64,000 nucleotides of DNA. Origin: an uncultured Paraprevotella sp. (lineage in GTDB: Bacteria; Bacteroidota; Bacteroidia; Bacteroidales; Bacteroidaceae). Location of the stretch: positions 1 to 64,000 of the forward strand of contig CALUIS010000008.1 of the NCBI GenBank assembly GCA_944320765.1, written 5' to 3'. Both the position numbers and the translations under genes were made by a program. The notes under the pieces are model-generated. The model saw only the letters and a list, made by a program, of their open reading frames with translations, ran no database searches and was not told the DNA's origin. Shown here piece after piece: positions 58,012 to 64,000 of the stretch. Every line of letters begins with the position of its first letter. The first letter of the stretch is position 1.

Positions 58012-58156
58012 CAAAATTACGCTTTTTTGTATAAAGCCCCGCCGATTTCTTTGTCGAAAATGTCCTTAGTGGTATCGCTTTCCTTTCATTGCCGCGTAAC
58101 TTTTCGTCATCTGCCCGCCATTTCCGTTTGATATTCACATTATATTCGTAACTTTG
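58012..58156. promoter_or_regulatory. Divergent promoter boxes of the TonB receptor and nitroreductase operon
   Basis: Minus-strand TAATTTTG (58012-58019) reads to the receptor. Plus-strand TAACTTTG (58149-58156) reads to the nitroreductase operon. Confidence 0.55.
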
Positions 58157-58187
58157 CGGCGAAAGGAGATAAAAAAGACAGACGACA

Positions 58188-58730
58188 ATGGAAAGTTTTG
58201 CCAAATTGATAGGGATACGCCGCAGCATGCGGAAGTTTACGGAGGAGCTGCTGACCCAGGACGAGGTGGTGGCGTTGCTGCGCTCCGCTTTGATTGCCCC
58301 TTCGTCCAAAGGTTCGCACCCTTGGGAGTTCGTGGTGGTGGAGGACAAGGAATTGCTTCGCCAGCTGGCCCGTTGCAAGGACCGCGGGGCGGAATTGATC
58401 GAGGGCGCCCCGCTGGCTGTGGCGGTGCTGGCCGACCCGGCGGTGAGCGACGTGTGGATTGAGGACGCTTCGGTGGCCACGACCATGATGCTCCTGCAGG
58501 CCGAGGACCTGGGGCTGGGCGCCTGCTGGGTGCAGGTGCGCAACCGCACGATGGAGGACGGCAAGCCGGCCGAGGAGATGGTGCGCGCCATCCTGCACAT
58601 CCCGGAACACCTGCGGGTGCTTTCCATCGTGGCCGTGGGGCATAAGGGGATGGAACGCAAGCCGTTCAACGAGGACCGCCTGCTGTGGGAGAAAGTGCAT
58701 ATCAACACGTTTGACGCGCCGAAGGAATGA
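58188..58730 (+). CDS. Nitroreductase-family FMN protein
   Basis: The 180-residue protein begins MESFAKLIGIRRSMRKFTEE. It has the family FMN contacts IRRSMRKF, APSSKGSHPWEFVVVED near residue 37 and GLGACWVQVRNR near 110. Such flavoproteins reduce nitro- or quinone compounds with NAD(P)H; the natural substrate is unknown. First gene of a six-gene operon; the next gene overlaps it by 4 nt. Confidence 0.9.
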   Translation: MESFAKLIGIRRSMRKFTEELLTQDEVVALLRSALIAPSSKGSHPWEFVVVEDKELLRQLARCKDRGAELIEGAPLAVAVLADPAVSDVWIEDASVATTMMLLQAEDLGLGACWVQVRNRTMEDGKPAEEMVRAILHIPEHLRVLSIVAVGHKGMERKPFNEDRLLWEKVHINTFDAPKE

Positions 58731-59533
58731 GGGTTGTATGGATAGGGGCCGGCAATCTGGCCACCCGGCTGGGCCTCGCGCTGAAGCGTGCGGGGCATGA
58801 GACGCTGCAGGTGTTCAGCCGGACGGAAGCATCGGCGGTGGCTTTGGCCGAACAGCTGGATTGCCCGTTCACGTGCCGGACGGAAGAAGTCCTGCCCGGG
58901 GCGGACGTGTATCTCTTCGCGGTGAAGGACAGCGTGCTGGAGGAACTGGCGGGGCATATCGCCCCGAAGGTGGGCGACGCGTTGTGCCTGCACACGGCCG
59001 GCAGTATGCCGATGGACGTGTTCTGTGGGCATGCGGCGCGGTATGGCGTGTTGTATCCCATGCAGACGTTCTCCAAACATACGTCAGTGGACTTTCGGGA
59101 GATTCCGGTGTTTCTGGAAGCTTCGGACGTGTCGGCTTACGGGCTGGCTGAGGAACTGGCCCGTTCCGTGTCGGGGAACGTCCGGGCGATGAGTTCGGCG
59201 GACCGCCGCTACCTGCATCTGGCTGCCGTGTTCGCCTGCAACTTCGTGAACCACTGCTATGCCCTTTCGGAAGAGGTGTTGCGGAAGATTGACGCGCCTT
59301 TCGAGGTGATGAGGCCTTTGATAGACGAGACGGCGAGAAAGGTGCGTCAGACGCCGCCCCGCGAGGCACAGACGGGACCGGCCGTGCGTTACGACCGGAA
59401 CGTGATGGACCGCCAGCTCGCGTTGTTGGAGGACGAGCCGGACATGCAGGCGATATACGAGGCGATGAGCCGGAGCATCCGCCGCCTGGCATGGGAAGAA
59501 AAGAAGAAGGAGACGGACGATGATAAACTATGA
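58727..59533 (+). CDS. Rossmann-fold DUF2520 oxidoreductase-like protein
   Basis: The 268-residue protein has an N-terminal NAD(P)-binding motif [17 protein letters not shown]. The C-terminal helical DUF2520 domain contains [20 protein letters not shown] near residue 165 and the ending [16 protein letters not shown]. Its fold is that of NADP-dependent ketopantoate/pyrroline-type reductases; the substrate is not established. Overlaps kdsC by 14 nt. Confidence 0.85.
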   Translation: MRVVWIGAGNLATRLGLALKRAGHETLQVFSRTEASAVALAEQLDCPFTCRTEEVLPGADVYLFAVKDSVLEELAGHIAPKVGDALCLHTAGSMPMDVFCGHAARYGVLYPMQTFSKHTSVDFREIPVFLEASDVSAYGLAEELARSVSGNVRAMSSADRRYLHLAAVFACNFVNHCYALSEEVLRKIDAPFEVMRPLIDETARKVRQTPPREAQTGPAVRYDRNVMDRQLALLEDEPDMQAIYEAMSRSIRRLAWEEKKKETDDDKL

Positions 59534-60038
59534 TTTGAAGAAGATAAAGGCTTTGGCCTTCGACGTGGACGGCGTGCTGAGTGCCGAGACCATCTTCATG
59601 CACCCCGACGGGGAGCCGATGCGGTCGGTGAACATCAAGGACGGCTATGCCCTGCAGCTGGCCGTGAAGATGGGGTTGCACGTGGCCATCATCACGGGCG
59701 GAAAGACGGAGGCCGTGCGCAAGCGGTATGAGAACCTCGGCGTGCCGGACGTGCATCTGGGCTGCGCCGTGAAAATCAAGACCTACGAGGAGTTCCTGCG
59801 CAAGTACGGGCTGAAGGACGAGGAGGTGCTTTACATGGGCGACGACATCCCGGACTACGAGGTGATGCGCCGGGCGGGATGCCCCTGCGCCCCGTCGGAC
59901 GCCGCCCCGGAAATCAAGGAGGTGGCCCTCTACATCTCCCACCTGAAGGGTGGCTACGGTTGCGGGCGCGACGTGGTGGAGCAGGTGCTGAAGGCGCAAG
60001 GCAAATGGCTGAAGGACGAGAAGGCCTTTGGTTGGTAG
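59520..60038 (+). CDS. kdsC: KDO-8-phosphate phosphatase-like HAD protein
   Basis: The 172-residue HAD hydrolase of the KdsC/C0 group has [12 protein letters not shown] near residue 13 with the two catalytic Asp, [10 protein letters not shown] near 61 and [10 protein letters not shown] near 108. It dephosphorylates KDO-8-phosphate in lipopolysaccharide core synthesis. Small size and lack of a cap domain fit the tetrameric family. Confidence 0.9.
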   Translation: MINYDLKKIKALAFDVDGVLSAETIFMHPDGEPMRSVNIKDGYALQLAVKMGLHVAIITGGKTEAVRKRYENLGVPDVHLGCAVKIKTYEEFLRKYGLKDEEVLYMGDDIPDYEVMRRAGCPCAPSDAAPEIKEVALYISHLKGGYGCGRDVVEQVLKAQGKWLKDEKAFGW

Positions 60039-60062
60039 TATATAATAATAAGGTAAAGGAAC

Positions 60063-60644
60063 ATGTTGGAGAATCTGAAGAGATACCATATCGTGCTGGC
60101 CAGCAATTCGCCGCGACGCCGCGAGCTGTTGGCGGGGCTGGACATTGATTATGAAGTGAAGGTGCTGCCGGGCATCGACGAGTCGTATCCCGGCACGCTG
60201 GGCGCGGAGGAAATCCCGCAATATATCTCCCGGGAAAAGGCGGCGGCCTACGAGGCCGGCCTGCGGGCGGACGACTTGGTGATCACGGCCGACACCATCG
60301 TGTGGACGGACGGAAGGGTGCTGGGCAAGCCCAAGGACGGGGAGGAGGCCAAGGCCATGCTGCGCCTGCTTTCGGGCCGCACGCATCAGGTGATTACGGG
60401 CGTGACGTTGCTCACGAAAACGGTGAGGCGGACGTTTGCCGTCACCAGCGACGTGACGTTCGACACCCTCACGGAGGAAGAGATAGACTACTACGTGGAG
60501 CGTTACCGTCCGTTGGACAAGGCCGGTGCTTATGGCATCCAGGAATGGATTGGTTATGTGGGCGTGTCCGCCTTGCGCGGCTCTTACTTCAACGTGATGG
60601 GCTTGCCCGTGCAACGGTTGTATCAGGAATTGAAAACATTATAA
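60063..60644 (+). CDS. maf: Maf-like nucleotide pyrophosphatase
   Basis: The 193-residue protein has the signature VLASNSPRRRELLAGLDIDY near residue 11, ADTIVW near 76 and LDKAGAYGIQEW near 155. Maf proteins hydrolyse dTTP, UTP or modified nucleotides and slow septation when overproduced. Confidence 0.93.
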   Translation: MLENLKRYHIVLASNSPRRRELLAGLDIDYEVKVLPGIDESYPGTLGAEEIPQYISREKAAAYEAGLRADDLVITADTIVWTDGRVLGKPKDGEEAKAMLRLLSGRTHQVITGVTLLTKTVRRTFAVTSDVTFDTLTEEEIDYYVERYRPLDKAGAYGIQEWIGYVGVSALRGSYFNVMGLPVQRLYQELKTL

Positions 60645-60650
60645 AGCTTT

Positions 60651-61139
60651 ATGAGAATACATCTTTTGAAATCCGCAGCGTGCGCCGCAGTGGCTGCGCT
60701 GGCCCTTTCGGCATGTGATGATGACAAGAATGTGTGTACGTTGCCCGCCTTCGCGGGATTCCGCATCGAACCGGTGACGGGATGGAATGCCGGCGACTCC
60801 GTGACCGTCACGGCGGTGCAGTCTTCCTTGGGCGACTTGCTCTACAAGGCGGAGTACAAGTGGTCGGTGGCGTGCGACGACACGACCTTTACCAAGAATT
60901 ATGACGTGGTGTACGACTTGGACAAGAGTGACCCTTATATCGGCATCCGCTTGCCGGAAGGGTTCAGCACGACGAATGCCACGATAAGCTTCAACGTATT
61001 GTACAGCTATTCGGCCACCGCGCCCACTTCCGCCCCGGCGGGTGTCCACGGCGACGGACTGTATGGTTCCATCACGACCGTGGCCGCCAGCCAGTTGTAC
61101 GGGACGGGCAGCGGGTCGTACAGACTTGACTTGAGATGA
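60651..61139 (+). CDS. Small lipoprotein of unknown function
   Basis: The 162-residue protein has a lipobox ALSAC (Cys22) followed by acidic DDDK. The rest is beta-rich with a PKD/Ig-like feel (GDSVTVTAVQSSLGDLLYKAEYKW). No family recognised. It starts 6 nt after maf and overlaps the phosphatase gene start by 4 nt, so it is part of the operon. Confidence 0.7.
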   Translation: MRIHLLKSAACAAVAALALSACDDDKNVCTLPAFAGFRIEPVTGWNAGDSVTVTAVQSSLGDLLYKAEYKWSVACDDTTFTKNYDVVYDLDKSDPYIGIRLPEGFSTTNATISFNVLYSYSATAPTSAPAGVHGDGLYGSITTVAASQLYGTGSGSYRLDLR

Positions 61140-61609
61140 GCAGGAAGATATTGTTCGTGTGCCTCGGGAACATCTGCCGTTCCCCGGCGGCGGAGGAAAT
61201 CATGCGCCGGCTGGTGGCGGATGCCGGTCTGGACAAGGAGATTGTGCTTGACTCAGCCGGGCTGATAGACTATCACGAAGGGGAACCGGCCGACGGGCGG
61301 ATGCGCGCCCATGCGGCCCGGCGCGGTTATCAGATCACCCATCTCTCCCGTCCGGTAAGGTATGACGACTTTTTCGACTTCGACCTTATCGTGGGGATGG
61401 ACGACCGGAACATCAGCAGGCTGAAAGCCCTTGCCCCGGGGCTGGACGAAGAACGGAAGGTGGTGCGGATGACGGACTACTGTCGCCTCAAGGTGGCGGA
61501 CCACGTGCCGGATCCTTATTACGGGGGTGCTTCAGGCTTCGAGAACGTGCTCGACATTCTCGAGGATGCCTGCGCCGGCCTGCTGGACACGCTGCGCGAA
61601 TCCCGTTAG
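61136..61609 (+). CDS. Low-molecular-weight protein tyrosine phosphatase
   Basis: The 157-residue enzyme has the catalytic loop CLGNICRS (Cys9, Arg15) and the general acid in VPDPYYGG near residue 124. It may act on a tyrosine kinase of polysaccharide export or on free phosphotyrosine. The stop lies inside a hairpin shared with the convergent sdaA gene. Confidence 0.93.
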   Translation: MSRKILFVCLGNICRSPAAEEIMRRLVADAGLDKEIVLDSAGLIDYHEGEPADGRMRAHAARRGYQITHLSRPVRYDDFFDFDLIVGMDDRNISRLKALAPGLDEERKVVRMTDYCRLKVADHVPDPYYGGASGFENVLDILEDACAGLLDTLRESR

Positions 61610-61630
61610 CGGGATTTGTGCAGCGTGTCC
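61585..61630. terminator. Shared hairpin spanning both convergent gene ends
   Basis: GGACACGCTGC (61585-61595) pairs with GCAGCGTGTCC (61620-61630), and AATCCCG pairs with CGGGATT inside it. The stem covers the last codons of both genes, which therefore both end in DTL..SR. It can stop transcription from both sides. Confidence 0.75.
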
Positions 61631-62832
61631 CACATTTTCTGGTAATCTTCTGCCAGTCCTCCTTCTCCCGTTTCCTTGTAGAGCGAGGGCAGGTCGTGTC
61701 CCGTGCGTTGCATGACCTCCACCACGCGGTCGAACGACACCTGGTGTACGCCGTCCGTCAGCATGGCATACGAGTTGGCATCCATGGCCCGTGCGGCGGC
61801 GTAGGCATTGCGTTCGATGCAGGGGATTTGTACCAGTCCGCACACCGGGTCGCATGTCAGTCCCAAGTGGTGTTCCAGCCCCATTTCGGCCGCATATTCG
61901 ATTTGGGCCGGCGTTCCGCCGAAAAGCTGGGCAGCCGCGGCGGCGGCCATGGCGCAGGCCACGCCGACCTCTCCCTGACAGCCCACTTCCGCCCCGGAGA
62001 TGGAGGCGTTGGCCTTGACGATGTTGCCGAACAGGCCGGCGGTGGCCAATGCGTGGAGTATCCTTTGCCCGCTGATGTGGCGCGATGTGGATAGATGGTA
62101 GAGGACGGAAGGCAGCACGCCGCAGGAGCCGCAGGTAGGGGCCGTGACGATTTTCCCGCCCCCGGCGTTCTCCTCGCTGACGGCCAGCGCGTAGGCGAAG
62201 AGCAGGCCCCGTGTGCGCATGGAATGCTGGTAGCCCTCGGCGCGGACATAGTAGGACGTGGCCTTGCGGCGCAGGCCCAACGGCCCGGGCAGCACGCCCT
62301 CATGTTCCAGCCCGTTGCGGACGGCCTGCTGCATGGTGTCCCATACTTCTTCCAGATAGTCCCAGATTTCTTTCCCCTCGCACTCTTCCACGTACTCCCA
62401 GTAGCTTTTCCCCGTGTGCATGCACCACGACAGGATTTCTGTGGCGGAGCTGATGGGGTAGATGTTCTCAAAGGGCAGGGCTTCCTGGCCTTCCTCGGCC
62501 AATGCCCCTCCGCCGATGCTGAACACGGTCCATTCCTCGGTGGTTTGTCCTTCCGCGTCAATGCCTTTGAATTTCATTCCGTTCGGATGGAAGGGGAGGA
62601 ATTCTTTGGGGAGCCAGATAATCTGTGTCCGTTTTTCGTCCAGTACGTCGAGGACGGCCTTGTCGGTCATGTGTCCTTTCCCGGTGGCGGCCAGGCTGCC
62701 GTAGAGCGTCACCTCGAAGCGGACGGCCTGCGGGTTGCGTTCCAGGAAGAGGGTGGCGGCCTTGCGCGGGGCCATCGTGTGGCTGCTCGACGGGCCGTAG
62801 CCTATGCGGTAGAGTTCTTTCAGTGTAATCAT
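61606..62832 (-). CDS. sdaA: L-serine ammonia-lyase (single-chain, iron-sulfur)
   Basis: The 408-residue enzyme turns L-serine into pyruvate and ammonia. The N-terminal beta domain starts MITLKELYRIGYGPSSSHTM. The alpha domain has the cluster-binding region TAPTCGSCGVLPSVLYHLS near residue 236 and GCQGEVGVACAMAAAA near 289, plus a later Cys in CDPVCGLVQIPC. The start at 62832 gives the family-standard N-terminus; the longer frame from 62895 is rejected. Confidence 0.94.
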   Translation of the reverse strand: MITLKELYRIGYGPSSSHTMAPRKAATLFLERNPQAVRFEVTLYGSLAATGKGHMTDKAVLDVLDEKRTQIIWLPKEFLPFHPNGMKFKGIDAEGQTTEEWTVFSIGGGALAEEGQEALPFENIYPISSATEILSWCMHTGKSYWEYVEECEGKEIWDYLEEVWDTMQQAVRNGLEHEGVLPGPLGLRRKATSYYVRAEGYQHSMRTRGLLFAYALAVSEENAGGGKIVTAPTCGSCGVLPSVLYHLSTSRHISGQRILHALATAGLFGNIVKANASISGAEVGCQGEVGVACAMAAAAAAQLFGGTPAQIEYAAEMGLEHHLGLTCDPVCGLVQIPCIERNAYAAARAMDANSYAMLTDGVHQVSFDRVVEVMQRTGHDLPSLYKETGEGGLAEDYQKMWDTLHKSR

Positions 62833-62851
62833 ATTCTTCGGTTTCTTGAAG

Positions 62852-63280
62852 TCAGCCGTGTTTCTTGCGGCATTCCGGACATTCCCCTTTGACAACGAAG
62901 GAGAAGGAGTGCGGGGTGAATCCTTCAGCCAGTGACAGGTCAGGGAGCGGGATGTCTTCCATGCAGAAGGACCTCTGGCACGATTCGCAGTAGAAGTGGA
63001 TGTGGGTGTCCGAATGGTTGCAGACGCCTTCGCTCGTGCATAGCTCGTAGTTCAGCACGCCGCGCCCGTCCTCGAAAGAATGTACGATGTCATGCTCCAG
63101 GAAGAGGGTCAGGACGCGGAAGATGCTCGACTTGTCCATCGTCGGCAGCTTGTCCTGCAGGTCGGCCATGCTCATCGGGCGGGCGGCCTGCGCGAGGGCT
63201 TTCAGCACGAGAATCCGGTTGGCGGTGGGTTTCACGCCCTTCCGCTCCAAGTTGGCGGTCATGTCGTCTGTGGGTTCCAT
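62852..63280 (-). CDS. Fur-family transcriptional regulator
   Basis: The 142-residue regulator has the winged-helix domain (NRILVLKALAQAARPMSMAD...DKSSIFRVLTLF). The metal site is HIHFYCESC near residue 93, with a second CPEC at the end (ECPECRKKHG), the structural zinc. Family members sense iron, zinc, manganese or peroxide. The divergent metal ATPase and shared operator suggest a metal-export role here, perhaps zinc. Confidence 0.9.
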   Translation of the reverse strand: MEPTDDMTANLERKGVKPTANRILVLKALAQAARPMSMADLQDKLPTMDKSSIFRVLTLFLEHDIVHSFEDGRGVLNYELCTSEGVCNHSDTHIHFYCESCQRSFCMEDIPLPDLSLAEGFTPHSFSFVVKGECPECRKKHG

Positions 63281-63309
63281 TTGGATGTCCGGTTGCGTTT
63301 AATCTGCTG

Positions 63310-63364
63310 CAAAGTTACGAAAAAAAATATGCAACCCGGTTGCACGGATCTTGCCTTAACTTTG
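63310..63364. promoter_or_regulatory. Symmetric divergent promoters with central operator TGCAACCCGGTTGCA
   Basis: TGCAACC-C-GGTTGCA (63330-63344) is a perfect 7-1-7 palindrome. Minus-strand TAACTTTG (63310-63317) leads to the Fur-family gene and plus-strand TAACTTTG (63357-63364) to the ATPase. The palindrome centre (63337) is exactly 20 nt from the inner edge of each box. One bound dimer would cover both -33 regions. Confidence 0.8.
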
Positions 63365-63388
63365 CGGCAGGATAAAAAACATCGGATT

Positions 63389-64000
63389 ATGGCAAATCAG
63401 CATCATTCTCATGAACACCGCCATCATGGACATGGCGGCATGAAAGGAAAAATCATTCTTGTTGCGGTGACGGCCTTGTTGCTCGCCGGGGCCGTACTGG
63501 TTGAGCGATACGGCGGCTTGTCGTCCGTGCAACTGCTGTTCGTTTACCTGGTTCCTTACCTGTTGGTGGGGTATGGCACGCTGAAGGAGGCGGCGGAGGG
63601 CATTGTCAAGGGGGATATGTTCAATGAGCATTTCCTGATGTCCCTTGCGACCATCGGCGCACTCTGCATCGGTTTCCTCCCGGGGGCGGAGACGGAATAT
63701 CCGGAGGCCGTGTTCGTCATGCTGTTTTTCCAGGTGGGCGAGCTTTTCGAGGGATATGCCGAGGGGAAGAGCCGGGAAAGCATCTCCCACCTGATGGACA
63801 TCCGTCCGGACGTGGCCCACGTGGAGCGGGACGGCAAGCTGTGCGACGTCTCTCCCGATGAGGTCGGGATAGGGGAAACCATTGTCGTCAGGCCTGGGGA
63901 GAAGGTGCCGCTCGACGGTAAGGTCATGGAAGGCGCGTCCGCACTGAATACCATTGCCCTTACGGGAGAGAGCCTGCCCCGGGACGTGGCAGCGGGGGAT
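63389..64000 (+). CDS. Heavy-metal P-type ATPase, N-terminal part (runs off window)
   Basis: At least 204 residues from ATG 63389. A His-rich N-terminus (MANQHHSHEHRHHGHGG) replaces a usual metal-binding domain. Transmembrane segments follow, with YGTLKEAAEGIVKGDMFNEH before the third, then the actuator domain with ALTGESLPRD. This is a P1B-type ATPase, probably exporting zinc, cadmium or cobalt. The phosphorylation DKTGT motif lies beyond the window. Divergent from a Fur-family regulator with the shared operator at 63330-63344. Confidence 0.9.
   Translation, partial: MANQHHSHEHRHHGHGGMKGKIILVAVTALLLAGAVLVERYGGLSSVQLLFVYLVPYLLVGYGTLKEAAEGIVKGDMFNEHFLMSLATIGALCIGFLPGAETEYPEAVFVMLFFQVGELFEGYAEGKSRESISHLMDIRPDVAHVERDGKLCDVSPDEVGIGETIVVRPGEKVPLDGKVMEGASALNTIALTGESLPRDVAAGD

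Noticed and set aside
57977..59080. N-terminal extension of the TonB receptor frame by more than 350 residues
   Set aside because: It passes through a promoter and the opposite-strand nitroreductase and DUF2520 genes; the signal peptide begins at 57976.

Overview
The window is a GC-rich chromosomal stretch (mostly near 58-60% GC) from a member of the Bacteroidales. The evidence is the gene content (SusC-like TonB receptor, FadL porin, DUF4369/TlpA-type redoxin proteins, a C-terminal sorting domain of the type IX secretion kind, single-chain L-serine ammonia-lyase, a free-standing MetH activation domain, a methylmalonyl-CoA epimerase/carboxylase cluster). In addition, nearly every gene start is preceded by the Bacteroidetes promoter signature (TTTG, about 19 nt, TAnnTTTG). 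Genus cannot be decided from the sequence alone.

Layout. 1-1117: edge of an accessory element. An IS21-family element (partial istA and its terminal repeats) has cut off a tyrosine integrase beside a tRNA-His gene. 1317-6464: ffh-tlpA-folD operon and an orphan C-terminal half of a cytosine-5 DNA methyltransferase. 6529-6982: non-coding element A. 7194-11455: FadL porin and two degenerate redoxin-like secreted proteins. 11583-13493: queuosine operon (transporter, queC, queF) with a preQ1-I riboswitch candidate. 13494-14294: decayed DNA. 14295-17802: dnaX diverging from an ftsB-like operon and a lipoprotein. 17842-22132: plsC-like acyltransferase and a pyrC-metH activation domain-phosphoesterase operon. 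22264-23787: HD hydrolase and GT2 enzyme around array C. 23915-25011: an AT-rich three-gene ADP-ribosyltransferase-type toxin cassette inserted in the 5' end of mfd, flanked by a 46-bp duplication that restores the mfd start. 24985-33522: mfd, a histidine phosphatase, DUF308 protein and a 1252-residue secreted GLUG protein. 33548-38806: [FeFe] hydrogenase diverging from its maturases hydE-hydG-hydF. 38801-39395: RelE-type toxin/antitoxin pair. 39535-41090: xpt, CDP-alcohol phosphatidyltransferase and tRNA-Ser. 41161-41612: element B, a diverged homologue of element A. 41976-44903: a multidomain secreted protein and an adjoining 54-residue peptide gene. 45044-47139: radical SAM/partner pair of putative DNA modification or repair. 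47159-51601: hybrid kinase, sigma-54 activator and a small secreted repeat protein with its own sigma-54 promoter. 51681-54407: biotin carboxylase-type cluster. 54506-57976: Rpn nuclease and TonB receptor. 58188-61609: nitroreductase-DUF2520-kdsC-maf-lipoprotein-phosphatase operon. 61606-64000: sdaA, and a Fur-family regulator diverging from a metal P-type ATPase around one symmetric operator.

Most notable non-routine observations: the kinase/sigma-54 activator/target promoter module (47159-51601), the toxin cassette that duplicated the start of mfd, the dispersed element with triplet 22-bp hairpin arrays and terminators (A, B; array only in C), the mfd-independent orphan methyltransferase half, and the symmetric divergent Fur operator at 63310-63364. 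All functional calls rest on reading of the translated sequence; no database search was possible.
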